A DNA stretch of 64,000 nucleotides from Chloroflexota bacterium (GTDB taxonomy: Bacteria > Chloroflexota > Anaerolineae > UBA7937 > B3-Chlor), in assembly GCA_030613785.1 (NCBI GenBank), contig JAUWLF010000003.1, positions 44,393 through 108,392 on the forward strand, given 5' to 3'. Position 1 is the first letter of the stretch. Each line of letters begins with the position of its first letter. Under the pieces are notes generated by a model. It was not told where the DNA came from and ran no database searches. It was given only the letters and a program-made list of their open reading frames with translations. Below are positions 55,714-63,962 of this stretch, in pieces. Position numbers and translations under genes: made by a program.

Positions 55714-55738
55714 TGATTAGTATATTAGCAGTATACCA
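55714..55738. promoter_or_regulatory. Candidate GntR operator at its own promoter
   Basis: 25 bp containing ATTAGTATATTAGCAGTATACC, overlapping the -10 and start site of gntR. 19 of 25 positions match 54175-54199. Position suits autorepression. Confidence 0.5.
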
Positions 55739-55758
55739 GAACGGTTTGATTGTGTCAA
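55730..55758 (-). promoter_or_regulatory. Sigma-70-type promoter of gntR
   Basis: Minus strand TTGACA (55753-55758) and TATACT (55730-55735), spacer 17, about 85 bases upstream of the gntR start. Confidence 0.7.
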
Positions 55759-55905
55759 GTCCCAGATTCTGGAATATAGGATACTAGGGGATCACGTGGT
55801 CCAGGCCTAGACGGGTGACTCTGGCAAGACTACTCCCGCCTGGCCGTGGTGACTGTCTCGGTGGGCGGCGTGAGCTTTCCCTTCTCTACCAGATCAAGCG
55901 CCTGC

Positions 55906-55934
55906 GTCTTCCCCACACGCGTGTGAGTGAATCG
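55906..55934 (+). repeat. Solitary CRISPR-repeat-like 29-mer
   Basis: Begins GTCTTCCCCACACGCGTG and ends GTGAATCG, exactly 29 bases, matching the 28541 copy in its first 18 bases with one change. A palindrome (55945-55965) starts 11 bases later. Confidence 0.45.
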
Positions 55935-55944
55935 CAGCGCCGTA

Positions 55945-55965
55945 GGACAAGTTGGCAACTTGTCC
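55945..55965. repeat. Palindrome GGACAAGTTG type
   Basis: Arms GGACAAGTTG and CAACTTGTCC around one base. It is a different sequence from the CGAAGG and CGGAGG palindromes, but has the same single-base loop and sits next to a CRISPR-repeat-like unit. Confidence 0.6.
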
Positions 55966-56011
55966 CACCTTCTCGTCGCAGGAGCGGCTCGGCGACAACT
56001 GGTGGATGGTG

Positions 56012-56040
56012 GTGTTCCCCACACACCTAGGGGTGAACCG
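56012..56040 (+). repeat. Solitary CRISPR-repeat-like 29-mer
   Basis: Begins GTGTTCCCCACACACC and ends GGGGTGAACCG, exactly 29 bases, with the GGGGxxGAACCG tail typical of type I-E repeats. The distance to the unit at 55906 (106 bases) does not fit a repeat-spacer array. Nine bases beyond it is the stop of the prpD-like gene. Confidence 0.5.
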
Positions 56041-56048
56041 TCACGGCA

Positions 56049-57428
56049 CTATCCCGTAAGGGCGAACAGCTCGCCGATGTCCTCCACCTCGTGCAGATGT
56101 GTCACCAGGGCGACAAGGCGCTCGACCCGCTCCTCGTCCAGCTCGCGCCCCGCCAGCCCTCTGAACTTATCCTCAAGCTGTTCCTGTGTCACCGGGTTGC
56201 GGTAGTCCCCCTTGGGGTCATCGACCGTAGAGGTGTACTCTGCCCCGTCCTCCATGTCGACGGTGACTGCGCACGAGTAGTGCTCAGGATAGCGTCGCTC
56301 GAACTCCTCATCGACAACCCAGTCTACCTTCGCCATCAACTCACGCACGTCCGGGCGATGGATATTCTCGTCCGTGAAAGTGTCGGCGTCGATCTTCCCA
56401 TCAATAAGAGCGATGGCGACCTGCCATGGCATGCTGAACTGCGCATCCACCACATTCTGGGGATCTCGCTTCCTGGGCATGGCCAGCAGCCGGATGGTGT
56501 AGTCAGAGGAGCGGACTAGAACGTGCTGGATCTTTCGCCAATCAGGAGCATACGTGGCCACGATGTCGAGACAGGCATCCAGGTGCCCCCCTGAATAGCG
56601 ACAGCAGGGATAGACCTTGATGCTCGAGTTCGCGAATGTCCATTCCTCCCCCAGCCCGTCGGTGATGAGGCTGATGTCGTACTGACGCTCGTATGAATAG
56701 GCCTGCATGAAACCATCTTGCCCCTCGATGATTTCGGGAGGCCCGTCGAAACCCTTCTGCGCCATCCTGGCCGAGATAATGCCCACCATCGCCGGGTGTC
56801 CGGCCTGAAGTCTCTTGGTGTAGGATCCCGATGTGTTCCAGGCCATGAGCCCCCCGACCTGGCTGCCTGCGATGCCTTGGGCATGGACTGTCTGCTGCAC
56901 ATCGAGCTTCATCAACTTCGCCGCGGAGACGGCAGCGCCAAAGGTTCCACAAGTGCTCGATGGATGAAATCCCTGGTAGTACGTCTTCCCCAGAAAGGCG
57001 GCGCCCAGACGACAGACTATCTCATTGCCCAGGGCGATGGCTTCGATGACCCTTTTTCCGCTCGCCTGTAGCTGTTCGCCCACAGCCAGACTGGCCGGGA
57101 TAGTCGCTACGCTTGGATGCGCATTCGACTCGTTGTGGTCGTCCGCAAAGTCAAAGGCATAGCCCTGAATGGCGTTGGCAAAGGCTGCGTTCGGTGCAGA
57201 AATCTTCCGGCCATGGCCAATCACGCTGCTTTCCTCTGGGCCGCCCATCTCCAACGCCACCTCGGCGGCGATTCTGCTCGATTCGACGTTCTTCGAGCCG
57301 ATCATAGATCCCAAGAGGTCCAGGACCAGATTCGCTGCCCGCTGGCGCACCTTCTCGGGCAAATCCTCGTAGCGAAGACCCACTGCAAGTTTGGCTATCT
57401 GCTCGCTGATTGGCTTGCTCTCACCCAT
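56049..57428 (-). CDS. MmgE/PrpD-family protein
   Basis: 459 aa from ATG 57428 (GGAGGG upstream; an in-frame TTG two codons earlier is less likely). The family hallmarks DDHNESNAHPSVATIPASLA, GYAFDFADD, GMxxSxxxG-like GIAGSQVGGLMAWNTSG and KVYPCCRYSGGHLDA (usual KxxPxC..H) are present. Relatives include 2-methylcitrate dehydratase, iminodisuccinate epimerase and cis-aconitate decarboxylase. The substrate is unknown. It is transcribed from its own promoter near 57.78 kb, upstream of gntR. Confidence 0.85.
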   Translation of the reverse strand: MGESKPISEQIAKLAVGLRYEDLPEKVRQRAANLVLDLLGSMIGSKNVESSRIAAEVALEMGGPEESSVIGHGRKISAPNAAFANAIQGYAFDFADDHNESNAHPSVATIPASLAVGEQLQASGKRVIEAIALGNEIVCRLGAAFLGKTYYQGFHPSSTCGTFGAAVSAAKLMKLDVQQTVHAQGIAGSQVGGLMAWNTSGSYTKRLQAGHPAMVGIISARMAQKGFDGPPEIIEGQDGFMQAYSYERQYDISLITDGLGEEWTFANSSIKVYPCCRYSGGHLDACLDIVATYAPDWRKIQHVLVRSSDYTIRLLAMPRKRDPQNVVDAQFSMPWQVAIALIDGKIDADTFTDENIHRPDVRELMAKVDWVVDEEFERRYPEHYSCAVTVDMEDGAEYTSTVDDPKGDYRNPVTQEQLEDKFRGLAGRELDEERVERLVALVTHLHEVEDIGELFALTG

Positions 57429-57742
57429 CTCCAAACACCCTCCATCGATTCGTGCAAGTCCGAGATTGGGTCTCGGCTCGCATTACACTCGCCGCCTGGT
57501 TTTTCCACCGTCACGAAGCGTTGGGCACGTGGCACGCGATTTCGTGAGCACGAGGCAATCCCGGCTGTGTCCGCCACTGAGCCTCTTCCGAGATCCTCAC
57601 CTCACGCGCACGGAGCTCTTCAGAAGAGTCGACCCGCCCCGTGGAACAGGAGCGATCTGATGCGTCGAGGGCGCGTGGGAGAGCCTTGTCTGCCCCTCCT
57701 CCACTTTCGCCCGTGCTTCATTGCCCAACTGCGTTACGTGTC
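57429..57742. other. 5' leader of the PrpD-like gene
   Basis: About 310 bases between promoter and gene, GC-rich, no conserved open frame and no riboswitch core that I recognise. Confidence 0.4.
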
Positions 57743-57759
57743 GTGGAAACTAATTCCAC
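57743..57759. promoter_or_regulatory. Operator-like inverted repeat at the prpD-like promoter
   Basis: GTGGAA (57743-57748), five bases, TTCCAC (57754-57759), immediately downstream of the predicted start site. Binding protein unknown. Confidence 0.4.
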
Positions 57760-57767
57760 ATAACACA

Positions 57768-57795
57768 ATTATACCCCCCTCTATCCAGGTGTCAA
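57768..57795 (-). promoter_or_regulatory. Sigma-70-type promoter of the PrpD-like gene
   Basis: Minus strand TTGACA (57790-57795) and perfect TATAAT (57768-57773), spacer 16. Confidence 0.7.
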
Positions 57796-57901
57796 GCTCT
57801 TTGCGCCGGGTTTGCGGCATCGATCCCACAACTTGAGGTCTGGCTTCCATGCCCAGGGAAGGAAGCCAGGCGGAGGTTAGCAACTCGGGCTTTGCACCCC
57901 A

Positions 57902-57932
57902 GACCTCGGAGGTCTTGGAGACCTCCGAGGTC
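57902..57932. repeat. REP-like palindrome (GACCTCGGAGG type), copy 3
   Basis: Arms GACCTCGGAGGTCT (57902-57915) and exact reverse complement (57919-57932), three-base loop TGG. Same element and left flank as copies at 28638 and 31925. It lies just upstream of the GT2 promoter. Confidence 0.85.
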
Positions 57933-57941
57933 TTCCTGCGT

Positions 57942-57970
57942 TTGCCGCCTGGAGGGAGGGATGCTATACT
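57942..57970 (+). promoter_or_regulatory. Promoter of the processive GT2 gene
   Basis: TTGCCG (57942-57947), spacer 17, TATACT (57965-57970), about 45 bases before the start codon. Confidence 0.55.
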
Positions 57971-58015
57971 ACCCCAGTTGTTGCCCATCACGGGCCCGGG
58001 AGAGGTGCAAGCAGA

Positions 58016-59560
58016 GTGGTCCTTCTGAGTATGATCTATGCTCTGGTGGCGGTGTGGCTGGCCCTATACACGCTGAACGCCTTCGTATTGACGTTCCTGT
58101 ACCTGCGTCACCGAAGCGAGACCGCGTCCGATCCAGCGTTGACCACTTTCCCCCGCGTAACGGTGCAATTGCCAGTCTTCAACGAGGCCCACGTCATTGA
58201 GCGGTTGATAGACAGTGCTGTCCGTCTGACCTACCCCCAGGACAAGCTCCAGATCCAGGTCTTGGATGATTCCACCGATGAAACGACGCCCTTGGCTCTG
58301 CACAGGATAGCACACCATCGCTCACGGGGCGTGGAGATTGAGCTACTTCATCGTCGCAGCCGGGCCGATTTCAAAGCGGGGGCCTTGCGCGAGGGCCTGC
58401 GCACAGCAACTGGAGAGTTCATCGCCCTCTTTGATGCGGATTTCGTCCCTCCGCAGGATTTCCTCCTCAAGACCATCCCCCACTTCCTATCTCAACACCG
58501 CCTGGGGTTCCTTCAAACGCGCTGGGGGTACCTCAACTACGCCTACTCGCCTCTGACCCGCACTCAGGCTATCGCTTTGGATGGCCACTTCGGCGTCGAG
58601 CAACCCGCACGCGATCGCGCTGGCCTCTTCCTCAACTTCAACGGCTCCGCCGGAGTCTGGCGCCGAGAGTGCATTGAGGATGCTGGAGGCTGGCAAGGGG
58701 ATACCCTCTGCGAGGACATGGACCTGAGCTACCGGGCTCAACTGGCCGGTTGGCAACCTCTGTACCTGCATGATGTCGTCTGCCCCGCCGAGATCCCCCC
58801 TCAGATCCACGGCTTCAAGCGCCAGCAAGCCCGTTGGGCCAGAGGCTCCATCAGTTGCGCGCTGAAGTTATGGCGTCCAATCCTGAGGGCGCCAGTCTCG
58901 GCCTTCAAGCGTCTTCAGGGCCTCATACATCTGACCAGCTATCTGGTTCATCCTCTGATGATGTTGATCCTGATCCTGTCTGTGCCCTTGTTGTTCACAC
59001 GGCAGCCCGTGGCCTTCCCCTTGACTTTCCTTAGCCTCGCCAGCCTGGGGCCGCCCACTTTGTACACGATGGCGCAGCGAGGGCTGCATACTGATTGGGC
59101 AAAGCGGCTAAGATACTTTCCGCTGCTGGTTCTGCTGGGCACTGGCCTGGCGCTGAACAACACCCGAGCTATCTACGAGGAGCTGAGAGGGAGAAAAGGC
59201 GAGTTTCGCCGCACACCCAAGTTCAGGCTGGAGGAGCAGCGTGACGACTGGCGCAGCAGCGGATACGCTCTCTCGTTCGACTGGCTGGCCCTGGGGGAGA
59301 CGCTATGTATGCTATATGCCTTGGTCGGAGTGGTCATCGCCCTCCAGCAAGGCAGCTACTTCGCCGTACCGTTTCTCATGCTTTACGTGCTGGGGTTCGG
59401 CTATGTGGCTTCGCTTACGGTGCTCCACTCCCCGCGAGGCTGGCTCCCACGGAGAGCGCCCACACCTGGGGCTGAGGTGCGACTGATGGGGAACGCTTTC
59501 GCTACCTGGCGGGAGCAAGCGGTTTGGCGCTCGCGGAAGAGCACCGAAAGGTCACGATGA
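58016..59560 (+). CDS. Processive GT2 glycosyltransferase (cellulose-synthase-like)
   Basis: 514 aa. An N-terminal membrane helix is followed by the GT2 catalytic domain: VLDDSTDETT (first Asp), ALFDADFVPP (DxD), FNGSAGVWRRECIEDAGGW, CEDMDLSYRAQLAGW (TED-like) and KRQQARWARGS (QxxRW). Four to five membrane helices at the C-terminus form the export channel. Such enzymes make beta-linked polysaccharide or glycosylate lipids such as diacylglycerol. The start is GTG 58016; ATG 58031 is the alternative. Its end overlaps the convergent molybdoenzyme gene by nine bases. Confidence 0.85.
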   Translation: MVLLSMIYALVAVWLALYTLNAFVLTFLYLRHRSETASDPALTTFPRVTVQLPVFNEAHVIERLIDSAVRLTYPQDKLQIQVLDDSTDETTPLALHRIAHHRSRGVEIELLHRRSRADFKAGALREGLRTATGEFIALFDADFVPPQDFLLKTIPHFLSQHRLGFLQTRWGYLNYAYSPLTRTQAIALDGHFGVEQPARDRAGLFLNFNGSAGVWRRECIEDAGGWQGDTLCEDMDLSYRAQLAGWQPLYLHDVVCPAEIPPQIHGFKRQQARWARGSISCALKLWRPILRAPVSAFKRLQGLIHLTSYLVHPLMMLILILSVPLLFTRQPVAFPLTFLSLASLGPPTLYTMAQRGLHTDWAKRLRYFPLLVLLGTGLALNNTRAIYEELRGRKGEFRRTPKFRLEEQRDDWRSSGYALSFDWLALGETLCMLYALVGVVIALQQGSYFAVPFLMLYVLGFGYVASLTVLHSPRGWLPRRAPTPGAEVRLMGNAFATWREQAVWRSRKSTERSR

Positions 59561-60328
59561 GGCCCGTGCCTCTTCATCCTCGGGGTAGAGAACCTCACCT
59601 CCCTCAATGGGACGAGAGGCGTCAGGGAGATCCAGGGGATGATCCCTGCCGGCCAGAATCGCTCCGCTGGAAGTGTAAGGTCCCACGGTAGGCCAGTATC
59701 CTATCTTCTCGCTGGCTGCAAACTCCAGCCGCACGATGGCCTTGGGCCACTTGTACCCGTACGTCGAGGGCGCAACCAGGCGTAGAGGCGAGCCGTACTT
59801 CGCGGGCAGCAGTTCATCGTTCATGCTGTGTGCGAACAGTACACCTTCCTGTCGGAGATCCTCGATGGACATGGACTCGTAATAGTCGTCGGCGCAGTAG
59901 AAGTGCACCCACTCAGCCTCTGGCAGCGCATCAACTGTTTCCATCAGTGTTTGCAAGTCAAAACCATCCCACTTGGCTCGGGCAGACCAGGTTTCGACGC
60001 ATTTCATGCGCCGGACCTCTGTCACCGAAGGGAGGTTCTGCACGTCATCCAGAGACAGAGTCTGAGGTGTTCTGACCAGGCCCTCTACCGTCAACATCCA
60101 TTCCGCTGGGTCTGGGGCCGGGAAGCGCTTGTAGTAGCGGACGTAGAAGCCAGGCACGTTCTCGTTGTACAGCATCAGCGGCTGTGGGGTGGGGCCCGGT
60201 GTCACTTCTCCAGGTAGGAGGACCTCCGAAGGAGGCGTGGCGCAGCCTGCTAGAGCGTCCGCCGCCACCACGCCGGCGGTGCTCAGAGCCGCCCACCGCA
60301 AGAACTGACGCCTCGATAATCCTCTCAT
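59552..60328 (-). CDS. Tat-exported sulfite-oxidase-like molybdopterin oxidoreductase
   Basis: 258 aa. A twin-arginine signal (LSRRQFLRWAALSTAG) runs into a lipobox-like LAGC at Cys 29, so the protein is probably exported folded and perhaps lipid-anchored. The molybdenum cysteine is C110 in RRMKCVETWSARAKWDGF, the signature of the sulfite oxidase/YedY fold, and PAKYGSPLRLVAPSTYGYKW is the dimer-side segment. Possible substrates include sulfite or methionine sulfoxide. A CRP/FNR-type palindrome lies at about -41.5 from its predicted start. Confidence 0.85.
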   Translation of the reverse strand: MRGLSRRQFLRWAALSTAGVVAADALAGCATPPSEVLLPGEVTPGPTPQPLMLYNENVPGFYVRYYKRFPAPDPAEWMLTVEGLVRTPQTLSLDDVQNLPSVTEVRRMKCVETWSARAKWDGFDLQTLMETVDALPEAEWVHFYCADDYYESMSIEDLRQEGVLFAHSMNDELLPAKYGSPLRLVAPSTYGYKWPKAIVRLEFAASEKIGYWPTVGPYTSSGAILAGRDHPLDLPDASRPIEGGEVLYPEDEEARASS

Positions 60329-60373
60329 CGTCCTCTACCTCCCCTCGTGCAGGCACATCAAACGTGCCCTTAC

Positions 60374-60379
60374 ATTATA
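60374..60379 (-). promoter_or_regulatory. -10 element of the molybdoenzyme promoter
   Basis: Perfect TATAAT on the minus strand. No good -35 hexamer is found at 16-18 bases, as expected of an activator-dependent promoter; the palindrome at 60400-60417 lies where the -35 would be. Confidence 0.55.
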
Positions 60380-60399
60380 CACTGTTTACGGTCGCGCGT

Positions 60400-60417
60400 A
60401 TGTAACATACGTTACAT
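60400..60417. promoter_or_regulatory. CRP/FNR-family binding-site-like palindrome
   Basis: ATGTAAC, four bases, GTTACAT: a perfect 18-bp palindrome of TGTAA-N6-TTACA form, the spacing of CRP/FNR-family sites (also GTA-N8-TAC). Its centre (60408.5) is about 41.5 bases from the predicted molybdoenzyme start and about 67 from the predicted start of the divergent gene. Confidence 0.65.
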
Positions 60418-60440
60418 GCAGAGGCCACCAGTCTCTGGCA

Positions 60441-60469
60441 TTGACTAAAAGACCTCGTTCGCCTATACT
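60441..60469 (+). promoter_or_regulatory. Promoter of the GT2-methyltransferase gene
   Basis: TTGACT (60441-60446), spacer 17, TATACT (60464-60469), about 50 bases before the ATG. Confidence 0.65.
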
Positions 60470-60517
60470 GCCGGTAGTGGATTTCATGCGCGGAAATCTC
60501 CATCCAAGAATCCTCTC

Positions 60518-61789
60518 ATGCAGATGAGCATAGTCATCCCCGCTCTCAACGAGGGGAGCAATCTGAAGCTGCTTTTGCCCCGGCTTTCCCGAGTGGTCTC
60601 CGCTCTGGGCGCGGAACGATCTGAGACCATAGTCGTGGACGGGGGGTCCATAGATGACACAACAGAGATTGCCAGCACCCTGGGCGCGAGAGTCGTGGTT
60701 CAGGACGAACCAGGCTACGGTGGAGCGCTGAAGGCTGGCTTCCAGGCGGCGAATGGCGAGTACATCCTGACCCTCGATGCTGACCTATCCCATGATCCCG
60801 ACTTCATTCAGGCTATGTGGGACGCCAGACAAGAGGCGGAGGTCATCGTCGCCTCCCGATACGTCCCTCAAGGCTCCGCTGAGATGCCTCTGGTCCGGAA
60901 AGTGCTCAGCCTCATCCTGAACAAGTTCTTCACCCAAGGCCTCTCCCTACCCCTCCACGACATCTCCAGTGGCTTCCGGCTGTACCGCTCCTCGACCGTC
61001 AAGAGTATGCCCATCGAGAGTTCTGACTTCGACGTCCTGGAGGAGATTCTCATCCGCTGCTACGCCCAGGGGTGGAGGATAAAGGAGGTCCCTTTTCAGT
61101 ACCTGCCGAGGCAACGGGGGGGGTCGCACGTCAGCCTTCTGAAGTTTGGTTTTGCCTATCTGCGTACCTTCCGACGCATGTGGAAACTGAGGAACTCGAT
61201 CCTCTGCGCTGATTACGACGACCGGGCCTTCGATAGCCGTATCCCGCCCCAGAGGTATTGGCAGCGGAAAAGGCACCACATAATCACGGAGTTTGCCGCT
61301 GGCTCTGAGGCAGCCCTCGACGTTGGGTGCGGGTCCAGCAGGATACTCTCCGGCCTGGGGCAAATCACAGGCGCCGATATCCTCCTGAGGAAGCTGAGAT
61401 GGGCCAGGAAATATGGCAAGCCCCTGGTCAACGCCTCCATATTCGATCTCCCCTTCTGCGACGCAGCCTTCGACTGCGTCATTTCATCTGAGGTGATAGA
61501 GCACATCGCCCCAGGCGACAAGCCTTTTGTTGAAATGCGACGTGTGCTGAGGAACGGCGGTAGCCTGATTTTAGGGACGCCTGATTATGGAAGATTGTCG
61601 TGGCGCATCATCGAGGCCCTGTACCATCGTCTGATACCTGGAGGATATGCCGACGAGCACATAACACAGTATAATAAGGAAGAGTTGGTGCGCCACATGG
61701 AGGGGCTCGGCTTCATCTTTGCAGATGTCAAGTACGTACTCGGCTCAGAGATGATACTCCTCTTCCACAAGGCCGATACACCACAGTAG
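60518..61789 (+). CDS. GT2 glycosyltransferase fused to a SAM methyltransferase
   Basis: 423 aa in two parts. Residues 1 to about 235 form a dolichol-phosphate-mannose-synthase-type GT2 domain: SIVIPALNEGSNL, VVDGGSIDDTTEIA, LTLDADLSHDPDFI and the DISSGFRLYRSSTV segment. Residues from about 245 form a class I methyltransferase with AALDVGCGSSRILSGL (motif I), FDLPFCDAAFDCVISSEVIEHI and GGSLILGTPDYGRL. It probably transfers a sugar to a polyprenyl carrier and methylates the same or a related product. Confidence 0.85.
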   Translation: MQMSIVIPALNEGSNLKLLLPRLSRVVSALGAERSETIVVDGGSIDDTTEIASTLGARVVVQDEPGYGGALKAGFQAANGEYILTLDADLSHDPDFIQAMWDARQEAEVIVASRYVPQGSAEMPLVRKVLSLILNKFFTQGLSLPLHDISSGFRLYRSSTVKSMPIESSDFDVLEEILIRCYAQGWRIKEVPFQYLPRQRGGSHVSLLKFGFAYLRTFRRMWKLRNSILCADYDDRAFDSRIPPQRYWQRKRHHIITEFAAGSEAALDVGCGSSRILSGLGQITGADILLRKLRWARKYGKPLVNASIFDLPFCDAAFDCVISSEVIEHIAPGDKPFVEMRRVLRNGGSLILGTPDYGRLSWRIIEALYHRLIPGGYADEHITQYNKEELVRHMEGLGFIFADVKYVLGSEMILLFHKADTPQ

Positions 61790-61862
61790 CTAGCTTGCGT
61801 AGCCTGTTCCCGCCGTCCTTTGGCGACCTGATTGAGATTGGAGATCATGGAGAAAGCATCAC

Positions 61863-63962
61863 GTGCTTGAACCCTTCTATTGCCCGGCCTCAGTGGCCGT
61901 GATAGGGGCCTCCCGAGACGAGAACAAGCTTGGTCACGCCGTGCTCAAGAACCTCCTTGAGTGCGGCTATGAAGGTCAGGTCTACGCCATCAACCCCAAA
62001 GCCCAGGAGATATTGGGCCAGCGAACCTATGCCAGCGTGCTTGCGGTCAGCGGTGACCTAGACCTGGCCGTCATCGTTGTACCTGACCGCTTCGTGGCTG
62101 GCGTTCTGGAAGAGTGCGGTCAAAAGGGCATCAAAGGCGTGATTGTCATCACCGCTGGATTCCGTGAGATGGGCGGCGAGGGCATCAAGAAGGAGAAAGT
62201 ACTGGTTGACATCGTTCGACGGTACGACATGCGCATGCTGGGCCCCAACTGCCTGGGTATCATTGACACGGTCTGTCCCCTCAACGCTTCCTTCGCCATA
62301 GGGATGCCACGGCACGGGGACATAGCGATGATGTCGCAGTCAGGAGCCCTGTTGCTGGCTATCCTCGATTGGGCCCTGGGAGAGGAGGTGGGCTTCTCCC
62401 GTTTCGTGAGTTTGGGAAACAAAGCCGACATCGACGAGATCGACCTCCTCCAACTGTGGGACGAGGACCCCCATTCCAAAGTCATCGTCGCCTACCTGGA
62501 GGGCATCACGGACGGGCCCAAGTTCATGGAGATCGCCCAGCAGGTCAACCGAGAAACGCCCATCATCGCCATCAAAGCTGGCACGAGCGATGCGGGGGCC
62601 CGAGCCGTCTCCTCCCACACGGGCACCTTGGCCGGCTCGGAGAAAGCCTACGACGCGGCTTTCAGACAGGCCGGCATAACCAGGGCTGACTCCGTGGAGG
62701 AGCTATTCGACTATGCTCACGCCTTCGCGCAAGCGGCGCCCATCAAAGGTGAGAAGATCGCTGTCGTCAGCAACGCTGGAGGCGCGGCGATCATGGCCAC
62801 CGACGCTCTTGATCGAGCACAGCTAACCCTAACCTCTTTCCAAAGAGAGACCATAGAACTGCTTCAAAACCGTCTGCCTCCCGGATCCAACTCCCTCAAT
62901 CCTGTGGATGTGCGAGGTGATGCCGACCAAGAGCGATACAGGTTTGCCTTGGAGACGGTGCTCCGCGATGAGAACGTGGATGGCGTAATCGCTATCCTCA
63001 TCCCTCAGGCCGTCACCAAGGTCGCGGAGACCGCTCGCGTCATAGCCGATGTGGTGCAAGGACAGGACAAGCCGGTATTGCCCTGCTTCATGGGACAGTA
63101 TATGGCTGAGATCGGTATCGAGATCCTGAGGGATCGCAGCATCCCCAACTATCACTACCCGGAGCGGGCCGTGGATGCCATGAGAGCCATGGTCGAGCGT
63201 TGGCGTTGGCTGGAACGCCCTCCCAGGAAGATAGAGAGTTTCGATGTCCAACGTGACGATGTACAGCGTACGCTATCCCGGGTGCGCGCTGATGGGCGCC
63301 TGACAGTGGGGGATGCTGAAGGTAGAGAGATCATGGAAGCCTATGGCATCGCTATCCCCCAGGCGCAGCTAGCCAGCAATCCAGATCAAGCGGTCGAAAT
63401 CGCACAGACTATCGGTTATCCAGTGGTCATGAAGATAGCCTCTCCTGACATCCTCCACAAGACCGACATTGGTGGGGTCAAGCTCAATCTCGTGGGAGAC
63501 AGCGATGTCAGAGACACCTTCGACCTGCTCATGTATCGCGCCAGCCGATACATGCCCCAGGCCGACATCTGGGGTGCCCTGGTGCAGGAAATGGTGCCTC
63601 AAGGCAAAGAGGTCATCATCGGCATCAATCGCGATCCGCAGTTCGGGCCAATGCTGCTCTTGGGGCTGGGCGGCATATACGTCGAAGTCCTGAAGGACGT
63701 TAGCTTTCGCATCGCGCCCGTAGCCCGCTGGGAGGCAGAGGAGATGATCACCGATCTCAGATCCTATCCCTTGCTGCGTGGGCTTCGCGGGGAGAAACCC
63801 TCGGATTTGCAGGCCATCACAGAGTGCATGCTGCGGGTCTCTCAGTTGGCTATGGATTTCCCTGAGATTGTAGAGTTGGACATCAACCCGTTGATGGTCC
63901 ACGAGGAGGGCAAAGGCGCAGTGGCCATAGACATGCGTCTGGTACTGGCCGAGGAAGGCTGA
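61863..63962 (+). CDS. ADP-forming acyl/acetyl-CoA synthetase, alpha-beta fusion
   Basis: 699 aa in one chain. N-terminal CoA-binding domain (VAVIGASRDENKLGHAVLKN, MLGPNCLGI), succinyl-CoA-synthetase-like flavodoxin domain (MMSQSGALLLAILDWA), the phosphohistidine in VSSHTGTLAGSEKAYDAAF near residue 252, and a C-terminal ATP-grasp domain from about 460 (GYPVVMKIASPDILHKTDIG, GINRDPQFGPMLLLGLGGIY). It converts acyl-CoA, ADP and phosphate to the acid, CoA and ATP, conserving energy from fermentation of sugars or amino acids. GTG start with GGAGAAAG upstream. Confidence 0.9.
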   Translation: MLEPFYCPASVAVIGASRDENKLGHAVLKNLLECGYEGQVYAINPKAQEILGQRTYASVLAVSGDLDLAVIVVPDRFVAGVLEECGQKGIKGVIVITAGFREMGGEGIKKEKVLVDIVRRYDMRMLGPNCLGIIDTVCPLNASFAIGMPRHGDIAMMSQSGALLLAILDWALGEEVGFSRFVSLGNKADIDEIDLLQLWDEDPHSKVIVAYLEGITDGPKFMEIAQQVNRETPIIAIKAGTSDAGARAVSSHTGTLAGSEKAYDAAFRQAGITRADSVEELFDYAHAFAQAAPIKGEKIAVVSNAGGAAIMATDALDRAQLTLTSFQRETIELLQNRLPPGSNSLNPVDVRGDADQERYRFALETVLRDENVDGVIAILIPQAVTKVAETARVIADVVQGQDKPVLPCFMGQYMAEIGIEILRDRSIPNYHYPERAVDAMRAMVERWRWLERPPRKIESFDVQRDDVQRTLSRVRADGRLTVGDAEGREIMEAYGIAIPQAQLASNPDQAVEIAQTIGYPVVMKIASPDILHKTDIGGVKLNLVGDSDVRDTFDLLMYRASRYMPQADIWGALVQEMVPQGKEVIIGINRDPQFGPMLLLGLGGIYVEVLKDVSFRIAPVARWEAEEMITDLRSYPLLRGLRGEKPSDLQAITECMLRVSQLAMDFPEIVELDINPLMVHEEGKGAVAIDMRLVLAEEG

